A stretch of DNA of 64,000 nt from assembly GCA_963839645.1 (NCBI GenBank), contig CAWIVZ010000008.1, forward strand, positions 992,001-1,056,000, in the 5' to 3' direction. Below, one piece after another: positions 1-9,072 of the stretch; position 1 is the first letter of the stretch; each line of letters starts with the position of its first letter. This stretch comes from PALSA-911 sp963839645 (GTDB lineage Bacteria > Pseudomonadota > Alphaproteobacteria > Acetobacterales > Acetobacteraceae). The position numbers and the translations under genes were made by a program. The notes beneath the pieces were generated by a model, which did no database searches, was not told the DNA's origin, and saw only the letters and a list, made by a program, of their open reading frames with translations.

Positions 1-1
1 G

Positions 2-346
2 GAGCGGCGGCGGGAGATGGCGATCGCGCTGAAGTGCAAGGCGCAGGCGTTGAGTTTCATGCGGGAGGCGAAGAGCGCCTGGCGGTTGCTGCTGAAGGCG
101 CAGGCGGAGCGGCGGGCGCTGGAGAAGGACCCGGACGCGGCGAGCCGGGCGGAGTGGGCCGAGCATGCGGTGGTGGGGATGATGGCGGAGGCGCTTGTGG
201 CGGACGGGGTTGTTGCGGTTGGGGCGGCCGCGCCGAGGCGGGTGATGAGCGGGAGTGGCGTTGCCGGTTGGGGTTGGAGCGGGCAACGGAATGGGAGGCG
301 TATCGGAAATTGGATTTGGCTCGGATCGCACGACAAATCGTCGTGA
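2..346 (+). CDS. Hypothetical protein, 3' part only (repeated family)
   Basis: This is the C-terminal part of a gene that begins before the window; the frame is open from base 2. Seen: it aligns without gaps over its first ~55 residues with the protein at 40258, sharing ERR, KC.AQ, MRE, ERR, RAEW and VGMM positions, so the upstream bases are coding and the ATG at 17 is internal. The conserved part is charged and helical. Beyond about residue 75 the sequence is low-complexity and may be non-homologous tail. No function is recognised. The family occurs twice in this window and may be multi-copy in the genome. Confidence 0.5.
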   Translation, partial: ERRREMAIALKCKAQALSFMREAKSAWRLLLKAQAERRALEKDPDAASRAEWAEHAVVGMMAEALVADGVVAVGAAAPRRVMSGSGVAGWGWSGQRNGRRIGNWIWLGSHDKSS

Positions 347-422
347 CGTGCGTCGTGAGACGGAGCCGAGATTTGGGGTCCCGTCCGCCCGGGTGCCGGC
401 GTTTGCTTAAGTATGAGGGGTC

Positions 423-486
423 AAGGGGATGACTATCCCCTTGCGGGTGCAGGGCAGAGCCCTGCTGGGGTCTGGGGCGAAGCCCC
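423..486. repeat. Cluster of three short hairpins downstream of hom
   Basis: Three perfect stem-loops lie in tandem: AAGGGGAT/ATCCCCTT (423-430 with 435-442), GCAGGGC/GCCCTGC (449-455 with 459-465) and GGGGC/GCCCC (474-478 with 482-486). They sit just past the hom stop codon on the minus strand. They may act as an intergenic palindromic repeat or transcript 3'-end structure. No T tract follows, so intrinsic termination is only possible. Confidence 0.45.
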
Positions 487-499
487 GGTTCTTTGGGGG

Positions 500-1788
500 T
501 TAGCCGGCTTCGATGCGGATCATGGCTGGGGGTTCCATGACGGCGCCGAGGGCGGAGATCTGGTCGAGCGCGGTGCGCATGGACGATTCCTTGGTTTCGT
601 GCGTTACCAGCACCACCGGGACGGCCTCGCCGGGGCTGCGGCCGCGCTGGAGCATGGATTCCAGGGAGACGCCCTGGTCGCGCAGCACGGCGGTGACGTC
701 GGCGATGACGCCGGGGCGGTCGACGACCATCAGGCGCAGATAGTAGGCGCCGACATGGGCGGCCATCGGCACCGGGGGGGCGGCGGACAGGTCCCCGGTT
801 TGCGCACCCCATACCGGGGTATGGCGGCCGCGGGCGATGTCGATCAGATCGGCGGCGACGGCGGAGGCGGTGGGGCCGGCGCCGGCGCCGCGGCCTTCGA
901 GCATGACGCGGCCGGCGAAGTCGGCCTCGGCGACCACGGCGTTGAACACGCCGTCGACGCGGGCGATCGGGGCGGTCTGCGGCACCATGCAGGGATGCAC
1001 GCGGGCCTCGATCCCGGCCTCGGTCTGCCGGGCGATGCCGAGCAGCTTGATGCGGTAGCCGAGTTCGTTGGCGAAGCCGATGTCGAGCGCGGAGATGGCG
1101 CGGATGCCTTCCACGTGCACGGAGTTGAAGTCGACGGGGCGGCCGAAGGCGAGCGCGGCGAGGATGGCGAGCTTGTGCGCGGCGTCGATGCCGTCGACGT
1201 CGAAGGAGGGGTCGGCCTCGGCGTAGCCGAGCTTCTGGGCGTCGGCGAGGACTTCGGCGAACTCGCGGCCGCGGTCGCGCATGATGGTGAGGATGTAGTT
1301 GCAGGTGCCGTTGAGGATGCCGGCGATGCGGGAGATGCGGTTGGCGGCCAGGCCCTCGCGCAGGACCTTGATGGCGGGGATGCCGCCGGCGACCGCGGCC
1401 TCGAACGCCAGCGCGACGCCGGCCTGTTCGGCCTGGGCGGCGAGTTCGGCGCCGTGCACGGCGAGCAGGGCCTTGTTGGCGGTGACCACCGGCTTGCCGG
1501 CGGCGATGGCGGCCTGCACCAGGGCGCGGGCCGGGCCTTCGGATCCGCCGATCAGTTCGACCACGACGTCCACCTTCGGGTCGGCGGCGAGGGCGACGGG
1601 GTCGTCGTACCAGCGCAGGCCGGAGAGATCGACGCCGCGGTCGCGCGTGCGGTCCCGCGCGGAGACGGCGGTGACGACGATCGGGCGGCCGGCGCGGGCG
1701 GCGACGATGTCGGCGTTGTCGCGCAGCAGGGTGAGCAGCCCGCCGCCGACCGTGCCGAGGCCGGCCACGGCAACCGAAAGAGGACGGG

Positions 1789-1792
<4 letters not shown>
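500..1792 (-). CDS. hom: Homoserine dehydrogenase
   Basis: NAD(P)-dependent reduction of aspartate semialdehyde to homoserine, the branch step to threonine and methionine; cytosolic. The 430-residue protein has the nucleotide-binding GLGTVGGG at residues 11-18, a central catalytic domain containing the GGIPAIK and NGTCNYI stretches typical of the family, and a C-terminal ACT domain from about residue 345 (VVDRPGVIADVTAVLRDQ), the usual site of threonine feedback. Length matches the long ACT-containing class. Its ATG overlaps the stop of the upstream aminotransferase gene (ATGA), so the two are probably translationally coupled. A fused aspartokinase is absent. Confidence 0.93.
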
Positions 1793-3030
<1,238 letters not shown>

Positions 3031-3072
3031 GTACCAGGCTTTCGATTGTGCGGATGGGGTGAGATGGGTTGA

Positions 3073-4005
3073 TCAGTTTACCAGACGGACTGCCGCGCCG
3101 CGACCCTCGGCTTGCGCATCGGTGACCATTGCGGCGGCGGGGACGCCCTGGGCGACAAGCGCCTTGGCGATCGCCTGGGCGCGGAGCAGGGCCAGGGACA
3201 GGGCGTCGGCCTGGACGGACGGATCGCTGGCGGCGGCGTCGCCGTAGCCGATGATCACGATCCCGGACGTCGCGCCGGCCTTGCTCCATTTGACGGCGAT
3301 GTCGTGCACGGCGGCGGTTGCGTCCGGCGCCAGGGTGGCGGCGGCGGGCGCGAAGGGGACGAGGAGGCTGTCGGGCGGCGGCGGCGCGCCGGCAGGGGGC
3401 GGCGGCACCGGCCTGGCCGGCGGCGGACGCGGGCTGGCGCCGGGGAGGTCGGCGGGCGCCGGCGGCGCGGCGGGCAGCGGCGGCAGGGCGCCCATCTGGG
3501 CGGTGGAGCCCTCCGGCTGCGGCCCGAGCGGAACCGTGCCGGCCGGCGCCGACGGGGCGCGGGGGGCGGGGCTTGGCGCGGGGGGCGGCGTGGGGGCGGG
3601 CGGGGCGCTGGCGGCAGCGAGCGTGGCGCTGAGCCCCGCGGGGGCTTGCGATGCCGGCGCGGCGGAGGGAGCGGCGGTGGCGGGCGGAGCCGGCGGGGTG
3701 GCGGCGGCGGGTGACGAGGGATCGGGGATCGGCGCGGTGGCGGCCTCGTGCTGCGCATTGGCGCGGTCGGCCACCAGGCCCTGGTTGATGGCCTGGCGGA
3801 TGTTGGGATCGAGCGGCGCCGGGCGATCGGGCACCGAGGCCAGATTCGGATACGGATCGGTCGCGCCTGGCGGCGGCGGGCGCTGTTCGGCGATCTGTCC
3901 GCCCTGCAGATCGTGCCACCAGCCTACCGGGTTGACCGAGGCCGGCACCGAGCCGCAACCGCCGAGAGCGGCGAGCGCGCCCCACACGGCCAGGCGACCG
4001 GTCAT
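3073..4005 (-). CDS. OmpA-like domain lipoprotein
   Basis: Predicted outer-membrane or periplasmic lipoprotein of 310 residues. The start at 4005 is chosen because it places a signal peptide ending in the lipobox LGGC at about residue 17; the open frame runs 25 codons further upstream without signal-like sequence. The middle third is a long Pro/Ala-rich linker. The last ~95 residues read as an OmpA/MotB-type peptidoglycan-binding domain, with a LLVPF beta-strand start and the pattern of alternating helix and strand ending in GRGAAVRLV. Likely anchors the envelope to peptidoglycan. It ends 42 bp from the aminotransferase start, on the same strand. Confidence 0.72.
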   Translation of the reverse strand: MTGRLAVWGALAALGGCGSVPASVNPVGWWHDLQGGQIAEQRPPPPGATDPYPNLASVPDRPAPLDPNIRQAINQGLVADRANAQHEAATAPIPDPSSPAAATPPAPPATAAPSAAPASQAPAGLSATLAAASAPPAPTPPPAPSPAPRAPSAPAGTVPLGPQPEGSTAQMGALPPLPAAPPAPADLPGASPRPPPARPVPPPPAGAPPPPDSLLVPFAPAAATLAPDATAAVHDIAVKWSKAGATSGIVIIGYGDAAASDPSVQADALSLALLRAQAIAKALVAQGVPAAAMVTDAQAEGRGAAVRLVN

Positions 4006-4144
4006 GCGAACGGTTGTGGATCGAAGGTCTTGAACCGGACCGTCCGGCTGGCTGGTTTCCGGCTCGCTTCCGCTATACATCTACTGGACCCCAAGCATTT
4101 GGCGCGTGTGTAGCTTGTGGTGATGCCGACGGAAAGGATGCCCC

Positions 4145-6121
4145 ATGGCCAAGCCGGAAAAGCCCGCCTCGACCCCTGCCCGCACCGCCAAAGCCGGGAC
4201 CGCTCGGACAGAAGGTGCCGGGAAAGCCGTGCCGCAGGACAAGGCCGTGAGCGCGGCTCCCGAGGCGGCAAGGCCCGAGGCCGCCAAGGCCGAAGCGGCC
4301 CAATCTCAGGAGACCAAAGCCGCCGGCAAGGCGGCTGGCGCCGATGCTGCCCGTTTCAAGCTGCCGGATCCCACGCAGCTAAGCCGGTCCATGGCCGATA
4401 TCGCGGAACGCTCGCAGCGGCTGGTTTCCGACTGGCTGGCTCGCCAGGGCACCAAGGAACACACGCCCGACCCGCTCAACATCGGCGGCGCGTTCATGGA
4501 GATGACCAGCAAGCTGATCGCCAATCCCGCCCGCCTGATGCAGGCGCAGCTGGGTTTCTGGCAGGACTACATGACCCTGTGGCAGAACACCGCGCGGCGC
4601 GTGCTGGGCGCGGAGCAGGCCCCGGTGATCGAGACCCCGTCCGGCGACCGCCGCTTCAAGGACGACGCCTGGAACGACAACGAGGTCTTCGACTTCATCA
4701 AGCAGTCCTATCTGCTGTCCGCCCGGTTCGTGCAGGACATCGTGACGCATGTGGACGGGCTGGATCCGAAGACCGCGCAGAAGGTGGATTTCTATTCGCG
4801 CCAGTTCGTCGACGCGATGAGCCCGAGCAACTTCCTGCTGACCAACCCGGAAGTGCTGCGCAAGACCGCCGAGACCGGCGGCGAGAATTTGATCAAGGGC
4901 CTGAACAACCTGCTCGGCGACCTCGAGCGCGGCAAGGGCAGCCTGCATATCAAGATGACCGACATGGACGCCTTCAAGCTGGGCGAGAATATCGGCGTCT
5001 CCCAGGGCAAGGTGATCTACCAAAACGCCCTGATGCAGCTGATCCAGTACGATCCCGCCACCGAGACGGTGCTGAAGCGTCCGTTGCTGATCGGCCCGCC
5101 TTGGATCAACAAGTTCTACATCCTGGACCTGCGGCCGCGGAATAGCTTCGTCCGCTGGGCGGTTTCCCAGGGGCATACGGTGTTCATGATCTCCTGGGTC
5201 AATCCGGACGAGAACCTGTCCGAACTGGAGTTCGACGACTACATGCGGATGGGTTACCTCGATGCGCTGGACGCGATCGAGCGGGCCACCGGGGAGCGCG
5301 AGGTCAATGCCATCGGCTATTGCCTGGGCGGCACCCTGCTGGCCAGCACGCTGGCCTACATGGCGGCGAAGGGCGACGACCGGATCAAGTCCGCCACCTT
5401 CTTCGTGACCATGATGGACTTCCAGGAAGCCGGCGAGCTCGGGGTGTTCATCGACGAGGAGCAGCTTTCGGCGCTCGAGGAGAAGATGAACAAGCGCGGC
5501 TATCTCGAGGGCAGCGAGATGGCGACCACCTTCAACATGCTGCGCGCCAACGACCTGATCTGGTCGTTCGTGGTCAACAACTACCTGCTGGGCAACGAGC
5601 CTTTCCCGTTCGACCTGCTGTACTGGAACAGCGATTCCACCCGCATGCCGGCGAAGATGCACAGCTTCTATCTGCGCAAGATGTATCAGGAGAACCAGCT
5701 GGCCCAGCCGGGGGCGATCGAGCTGGAGGGCACGCCGATCGACCTCGGCAAGGTGAGGATCCCCACCTACTTCCTGTCGACGCGGGAGGATCACATAGCG
5801 CCGTGGAAATCCACCTATCGCGGCACCCAGCTGATGGGCGGGGAGAACCGCTTCGTGCTGGCGGCGAGCGGGCATATCGCCGGCGTGGTCAACGCGCCCG
5901 ACAGCGGCAAATACAGCCATTGGATCAACGCCGACCTGCCGCCCGACCCCGAGCAGTGGTTCCTGGGCGCCACCGAGATCGCCGGCTCCTGGTGGCCGGA
6001 CTGGCAGCGCTGGGTGACCGCGATGGAGAAGACCCAGGTTCCGGCCCGCATTCCCGGCGCCGGCAAGCTGAAGCCGATCGAGGACGCGCCCGGCAGCTAC
6101 GTGAAGGTGAAGATGAGCTGA
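4145..6121 (+). CDS. phaC: Class I poly(3-hydroxyalkanoate) synthase PhaC
   Basis: Polymerises 3-hydroxyacyl-CoA into PHA granules in the cytoplasm. The 658-residue protein carries the lipase-like box GYCLGG with nucleophile C393, the aspartate D549 in STREDHIAPW and the histidine H577 in SGHIAGV, giving the full Cys-Asp-His triad. The N-terminal PhaC domain occupies roughly 110-280. Odd: residues 1-70 are an Ala/Lys/Glu-rich low-complexity extension resembling phasin or PhaF-like tails, making the protein ~70 residues longer than typical class I enzymes. No phaA/phaB or phasin gene is adjacent. The ATG at 4145 follows AAGGATGCCCC. Confidence 0.95.
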   Translation: MAKPEKPASTPARTAKAGTARTEGAGKAVPQDKAVSAAPEAARPEAAKAEAAQSQETKAAGKAAGADAARFKLPDPTQLSRSMADIAERSQRLVSDWLARQGTKEHTPDPLNIGGAFMEMTSKLIANPARLMQAQLGFWQDYMTLWQNTARRVLGAEQAPVIETPSGDRRFKDDAWNDNEVFDFIKQSYLLSARFVQDIVTHVDGLDPKTAQKVDFYSRQFVDAMSPSNFLLTNPEVLRKTAETGGENLIKGLNNLLGDLERGKGSLHIKMTDMDAFKLGENIGVSQGKVIYQNALMQLIQYDPATETVLKRPLLIGPPWINKFYILDLRPRNSFVRWAVSQGHTVFMISWVNPDENLSELEFDDYMRMGYLDALDAIERATGEREVNAIGYCLGGTLLASTLAYMAAKGDDRIKSATFFVTMMDFQEAGELGVFIDEEQLSALEEKMNKRGYLEGSEMATTFNMLRANDLIWSFVVNNYLLGNEPFPFDLLYWNSDSTRMPAKMHSFYLRKMYQENQLAQPGAIELEGTPIDLGKVRIPTYFLSTREDHIAPWKSTYRGTQLMGGENRFVLAASGHIAGVVNAPDSGKYSHWINADLPPDPEQWFLGATEIAGSWWPDWQRWVTAMEKTQVPARIPGAGKLKPIEDAPGSYVKVKMS

Positions 6122-6165
6122 AGCCACCGCATCAACCATAACAAGATCGAGGAAAGCCCCCAGGG

Positions 6166-6933
6166 ATGAGCAACCAGATGAACGACGAGAAGATCCAGAA
6201 GGCCGCCAGTATCCTGCTCGCGGCGCGCAAGGGCGGCACGCCGGTGGCGGGGCTCGGCGACGTTGCGCCGGCCACGGAGGCGGAAACCTGGGCGATTCAG
6301 CGCGCCGTGCTTGCGGGACTCGGCGGCAGCATCGGCGGCTATAAATGCGCCGCCCCTCCGGGCATGCCGACTTCGGCCGCCATCGTCGCCACCGCCGGCA
6401 TTCGCCGTGCGCCGACCAGCTGGGCCGTGCCCGCCGGCCAGCAGATCGGCATCGAGACGGAGATCGCCGTGCGCTTCAAGCGCGACCTGCCCGCGCGTGG
6501 CCGGGATTACACGCTGGACGAGGTGCTGGACGCGGTGGACGCCGCCTTCCCCGCGATCGAACTGGTCAAGAGCCGCTACACCGACATGCGCGCGGTGACG
6601 CCGCTGGAAAACATGGCGGACAATGTGGCGCATATCGGCTTCGTGCACGGCGCGGACGTGGCGGACTGGCGCCGCTTCGATCTGAAGAACCTGAAGGTGA
6701 AACAGGTCTGCGGCGGCGTGACCCAGGTGGAGAAGGTGGGCGGCAATCCGTCCGGCGATCCGCTGATCCCGCTGCTCTGGCTGGTCAATCACCTGCCGCA
6801 ATTCGGGCTGCATCTGCATGCCGGCCAGATCGTGACCACCGGCAGCACCACCGGCCTGATCAATGTCGGCAGCCACCAGAAAGTGGCGTCGAGCTTCGAG
6901 GGCTTCGGCGAGGTGAGCGTGGACCTGGTGTAG
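6166..6933 (+). CDS. 2-keto-4-pentenoate hydratase family protein
   Basis: A 255-residue member of the fumarylacetoacetase/MhpD hydratase-decarboxylase family. Seen: ATEAETWAIQ near the N terminus, ETEIAVRF (acidic metal ligands) in the middle, VDAAFPAIELVKSRY and the C-terminal GQIVTTGSTTGLI, all family hallmarks. Members hydrate or decarboxylate 2-oxo-dienoic acids in aromatic meta-cleavage pathways using Mg2+. No other meta-cleavage genes are adjacent, so the substrate is unknown. It follows phaC by 44 bp with an AGGAAAG ribosome-binding site. Confidence 0.82.
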   Translation: MSNQMNDEKIQKAASILLAARKGGTPVAGLGDVAPATEAETWAIQRAVLAGLGGSIGGYKCAAPPGMPTSAAIVATAGIRRAPTSWAVPAGQQIGIETEIAVRFKRDLPARGRDYTLDEVLDAVDAAFPAIELVKSRYTDMRAVTPLENMADNVAHIGFVHGADVADWRRFDLKNLKVKQVCGGVTQVEKVGGNPSGDPLIPLLWLVNHLPQFGLHLHAGQIVTTGSTTGLINVGSHQKVASSFEGFGEVSVDLV

Positions 6934-6942
6934 GGCCAGGAA

Positions 6943-7017
6943 TGGTGGGCGCGACAGGGATTGAACCTGTGACCCCCTCCGTGTCAGGGAGGTGCTCTTC
7001 CGCTGAGCTACGCGCCC
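6943..7017 (-). tRNA. tRNA-Val (anticodon GAC)
   Basis: A complete 75-nt cloverleaf is readable on the minus strand: acceptor GGGCGCG pairs with CGCGCCC, the anticodon stem CCTCC/GGAGG closes a CTGACAC loop, the T arm is ACAGG TTCAATC CCTGT, and the 3' CCA is encoded. The anticodon GAC (complement at 6983-6985) reads the valine codon GTC. Confidence 0.97.
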
Positions 7018-7152
7018 CCCGGGGGCATACCACCTGGGGAACCGGTTCAAGGAGCCGGGGCCGGTTTCCTAGGGTTTTCCAACGTGGCGCGCAACCCCCT
7101 TTGCGGAGATGCCGCCGCGTGACGCGGCATGGCGGCTCGGCAGGACTGGTTC

Positions 7153-7380
7153 TCAGCCGATCAGGCCGGTGAACGCGGCAACCGAATGGAGCACCGATTG
7201 GCATATCGTATCGTCCTGGTTGGTCACTCCGGCAAAGCCGAGGGCGATGCCGACAACACTGGCCACGGCGATAGCTATTGTGACGGTTTGCCGGATATAG
7301 TCGCACAGACGGCGCGCCAGTGCCGGCGGCCAGAAGGTGACTGGGACGAGTTCGATTTCGCAGACGCTGTTCTCATACAT
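7153..7380 (-). CDS. Small membrane protein, hypothetical
   Basis: A 75-residue open frame with one clear hydrophobic segment (about residues 32-52, TVTIAIAVASVVGIALGFAG) preceded by basic residues. No family is recognised. The ribosome-binding site is weak. It lies alone between the tRNA and the hutG-like gene, in DNA of lower GC than its surroundings. It may be a real small membrane protein or chance. Confidence 0.35.
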   Translation of the reverse strand: MYENSVCEIELVPVTFWPPALARRLCDYIRQTVTIAIAVASVVGIALGFAGVTNQDDTICQSVLHSVAAFTGLIG

Positions 7381-7505
7381 GGCTCAGCCCCGGAATTGGT
7401 TAATGTTCACTATTTGTTCTCATTTGATCGGGATGTCAACGGGAATCCGTTCCCTGGAAAATGCGCGGCAAGGAAAATCGGGGGCAATGAGTTGCAAGTC
7501 GTGAC

Positions 7506-8436
7506 ATGCGGCGCGGCCCCGGCTTCAATGCGCGGATGAATGTGCCTTTCCCTGCCCTGCCTCTCGCTGGCCCGTCGCGCGCCAACTCGCCGGCGGCTCC
7601 GTACACGCTGACATATCCGGCGCGAGGCGATGGGCCGGTGCTGTTCGCCTCTCCCCATTCCGGGCGGGAGTATCCGGCGGAGTTCGTCGCCGCGGCCCGG
7701 CTCGACCCCATGGGGCTGCGGCGGAGTGAGGACAGCTTCGTCGACGAGCTATTCGCCGATGCTCCGGAGCATGGCGCGCCGCTGCTGGCTGCTACATTTC
7801 CACGGGCGTTCTGTGACCCGAATCGCGAACCCTGGGAGCTCGACCCCGGGATGTTCGCCGAGACATTGCCGCCCTGGGTGAACACCGCCTCCGCGCGCGT
7901 GACCGCGGGCCTGGGAACCATCGCGCGCGTCGTCGCGTCCGGCGAGAGCATCTACCGGGAAAAGCTGGTGTTCGCGGAAGCGGAACGCCGGGTGCGCGAT
8001 TTCTGGCAGCCCTATCACGACTGTCTGACGGACCTGATTGGGCAAATTCGCGAACGCCATGGCGCTTGCCTGCTGATCGACTGCCATTCCATGCCCAAGC
8101 ATGGCTGCGTCGGACGCAGCGGCAGCGTCGATTTCGTGCTCGGCGATGCCTTCGCCACCACCTGCGCACCGAGGATCACGCGTCTGGTGGAGGAAGTACC
8201 TGAGCGGCCTCGGCTACACGGTGCGGCGCAACGACCCATATGCGGGCGGCTTCATCACCCGCCATTACGGCCGCCCGCGGGAGAACGTGCATGCGCTGCA
8301 GATCGAGATCGCCCGGCCGCTCTATATGGATGAGGCGCGGATCGAACACGGGCCGCGCTTCGCCGCGGTACGCGCGGACATCCGGACACTGATCGCCGCC
8401 CTTACCGAGGAGGCGGCCCCCTTGCTCAGCAATTGA
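7506..8436 (+). CDS. N-formylglutamate amidohydrolase, frameshifted as read
   Basis: Hydrolyses N-formylglutamate, the last step of one histidine-degradation route, or a related N-formyl amino acid. Seen in the first frame: ASPHSGREYP, LRRSEDSFVDELF, FPRAFCDPNREPWELDP and LIDCHSMP, which hold the metal-binding residues of the family. At about 8190-8196 the frame shifts by one base, and the next frame continues with GLGYTVRRNDPYAGGFITRH to the stop at 8436. Removing one G near 8196 gives a 309-residue protein of normal length. The start could be 7506 or 7536. No other hut genes are nearby. Confidence 0.85.
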
Positions 8437-8438
8437 GC

Positions 8439-8468
8439 AAAAAAGTGGCGGCGCTTTGCAGCGCCGCC
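8439..8468 (-). terminator. Intrinsic terminator of sRNA copy 1
   Basis: GGCGGCGCT-GCAA-AGCGCCGCC stem-loop on the minus strand followed by AC and six T. Confidence 0.85.
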
Positions 8469-8524
8469 AAGTTTAGGGAGGAAACGTCCAAGAAGCAGGC
8501 AAGGCGGCGAACCGCGTTGCTGCA
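8439..8524 (-). ncRNA. Predicted anti-SD small RNA, copy 1
   Basis: Predicted transcript of ~86 nt. On the minus strand it would contain a small hairpin GCGG-UUCG-CCGC, a second hairpin GUUU-CCUCCCU-AAAC whose 7-nt loop is complementary to a Shine-Dalgarno sequence (complement at 8471-8485), and a perfect 9-bp terminator stem (8447-8455 with 8460-8468) followed by a six-T run. The promoter lies immediately upstream. The layout matches alphaproteobacterial anti-SD sRNAs such as CcsR/cuckoo and alpha-r14 in plan; homology is not established. Confidence 0.75.
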
Positions 8525-8530
8525 ATGCAC

Positions 8531-8559
8531 AAACTAAGGACAGTCTGGCTGGAGTGCAA
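8531..8559 (-). promoter_or_regulatory. Predicted sigma70-type promoter of sRNA copy 1
   Basis: On the minus strand: -35 TTGCAC (8554-8559), 17-nt spacer, -10 TAGTTT (8531-8536), expected start near 8524. The same arrangement recurs in copies 2 and 3. Confidence 0.65.
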
Positions 8560-8645
8560 GGGAAATATTGCACCGCACCATGAAAAACCGGCGATGCTGC
8601 CATCCTGGCCTCGCCGGGCAATGTCACGCGATCGGGAGCGCGGTC

Positions 8646-8676
8646 AAAAAAAGTGGCGGCGCCTTGCAGCGCCGCC
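8646..8676 (-). terminator. Intrinsic terminator of sRNA copy 2
   Basis: GC-rich stem-loop (8655-8676) followed on the minus strand by seven T (complement 8646-8652). Confidence 0.85.
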
Positions 8677-8732
8677 AAGTTTAGGGAGGAAACGTCCAAG
8701 AAGCAGACAAGGCGGCGAACCGCGTTGCTGCG
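8646..8732 (-). ncRNA. Predicted anti-SD small RNA, copy 2
   Basis: Second unit of the tandem array, ~87 nt, with the same elements as copy 1: the CCUCCCU loop closed by GUUU/AAAC (GGGAGG complement at 8684-8689), the GCGG-UUCG-CCGC hairpin and a terminator. One terminator base differs (GCC for GCT at the stem top), which shortens the stem by one pair. The strong conservation of the RNA part compared with the spacer suggests selection on the RNA. Confidence 0.75.
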
Positions 8733-8738
8733 ATGCAC

Positions 8739-8767
8739 AAACTAAGAGTGTGGCCCATTGAATGCAA
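8739..8767 (-). promoter_or_regulatory. Predicted sigma70-type promoter of sRNA copy 2
   Basis: Minus strand -35 TTGCAT (8762-8767), 17-nt spacer, -10 TAGTTT (8739-8744). The spacer sequence differs from copy 1 but its length and both boxes are kept. Confidence 0.65.
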
Positions 8768-8854
8768 GGGAAATTTTGCACTGCACCATGAAGAATAGGC
8801 GGTGCTGCCACGTCAAATTCGCCGGGTAATGTCAGGGGGATCGGGAGCGTGGAC

Positions 8855-8885
8855 AAAAAAAGTGGCGGCGCTTTGCAGCGCCGCC
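8855..8885 (-). terminator. Intrinsic terminator of sRNA copy 3
   Basis: Perfect 9-bp stem (8864-8885) followed on the minus strand by seven T (complement 8855-8861). Confidence 0.85.
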
Positions 8886-8941
8886 AAGTTTAGGGAGGAA
8901 ACGTCCAAGAAGCAGACATCGCGGCGAACCGCTATGCTGCG
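8855..8941 (-). ncRNA. Predicted anti-SD small RNA, copy 3
   Basis: Third unit. The CCUCCCU loop (complement 8893-8898), GCGG-UUCG-CCGC hairpin and terminator are all kept, while flanking bases such as the ATCGCGG segment differ from copies 1 and 2. Changes therefore fall outside the structural elements. It is transcribed away from the lytic transglycosylase gene. Confidence 0.75.
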
Positions 8942-8947
8942 GTGCAC

Positions 8948-8976
8948 AATATGCCTAACCGCGCCCGCCAAGGCAA
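8948..8976 (-). promoter_or_regulatory. Predicted sigma70-type promoter of sRNA copy 3
   Basis: Minus strand -35 TTGCCT (8971-8976), 17-nt spacer, -10 CATATT (8948-8953). Both boxes have drifted relative to copies 1 and 2 but the spacing is unchanged. Confidence 0.6.
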
Positions 8977-9072
8977 GGGGAATTTTGCACTGCACCATGG
9001 AATTTCCACGCGGAATATCTCGCACCCACGACGGTAACCCTTTGTTCAAGGGGTTGAACCTAAACTCCGCCC

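Larger units (their letters stand above)
8439..9000. repeat. Three ~208-bp tandem repeat units
   Basis: Three direct repeats start at 8439, 8646 and 8855. The first ~85 bp of each unit (hairpin, GGGAGG box, GCGGTTCGCCGC-type segment) is nearly identical. The outer parts are more diverged but keep blocks such as the GCACTGCACCATG-like element. The conserved parts correspond to the three predicted small RNAs and their promoters. Confidence 0.9.

Noticed and set aside
3112..4033. Long plus-strand frames opposite the OmpA-like gene
   Set aside because: Low-complexity Gly/Arg/Ala sequence from the GC-rich complement of a Pro/Ala linker; shadows of the real gene.
8471..8485. GGGAGGAAAC on the plus strand as ribosome-binding sites of three small genes
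   Set aside because: No conserved start codon and open frame follows in all three copies, and the T tracts place transcription on the minus strand.
8439..9000. CRISPR array
   Set aside because: Only three units of ~208 bp, with conservation over ~85 bp including promoter and terminator; no short repeats with unique spacers and no cas genes.
8322..9049. Minus-strand open frames across the tandem repeats that give repeated peptides such as CLLLGRFLPKLGGAA
   Set aside because: They run through terminators and promoters of the predicted sRNAs, lack ribosome-binding sites, and arise because the DNA is repeated.
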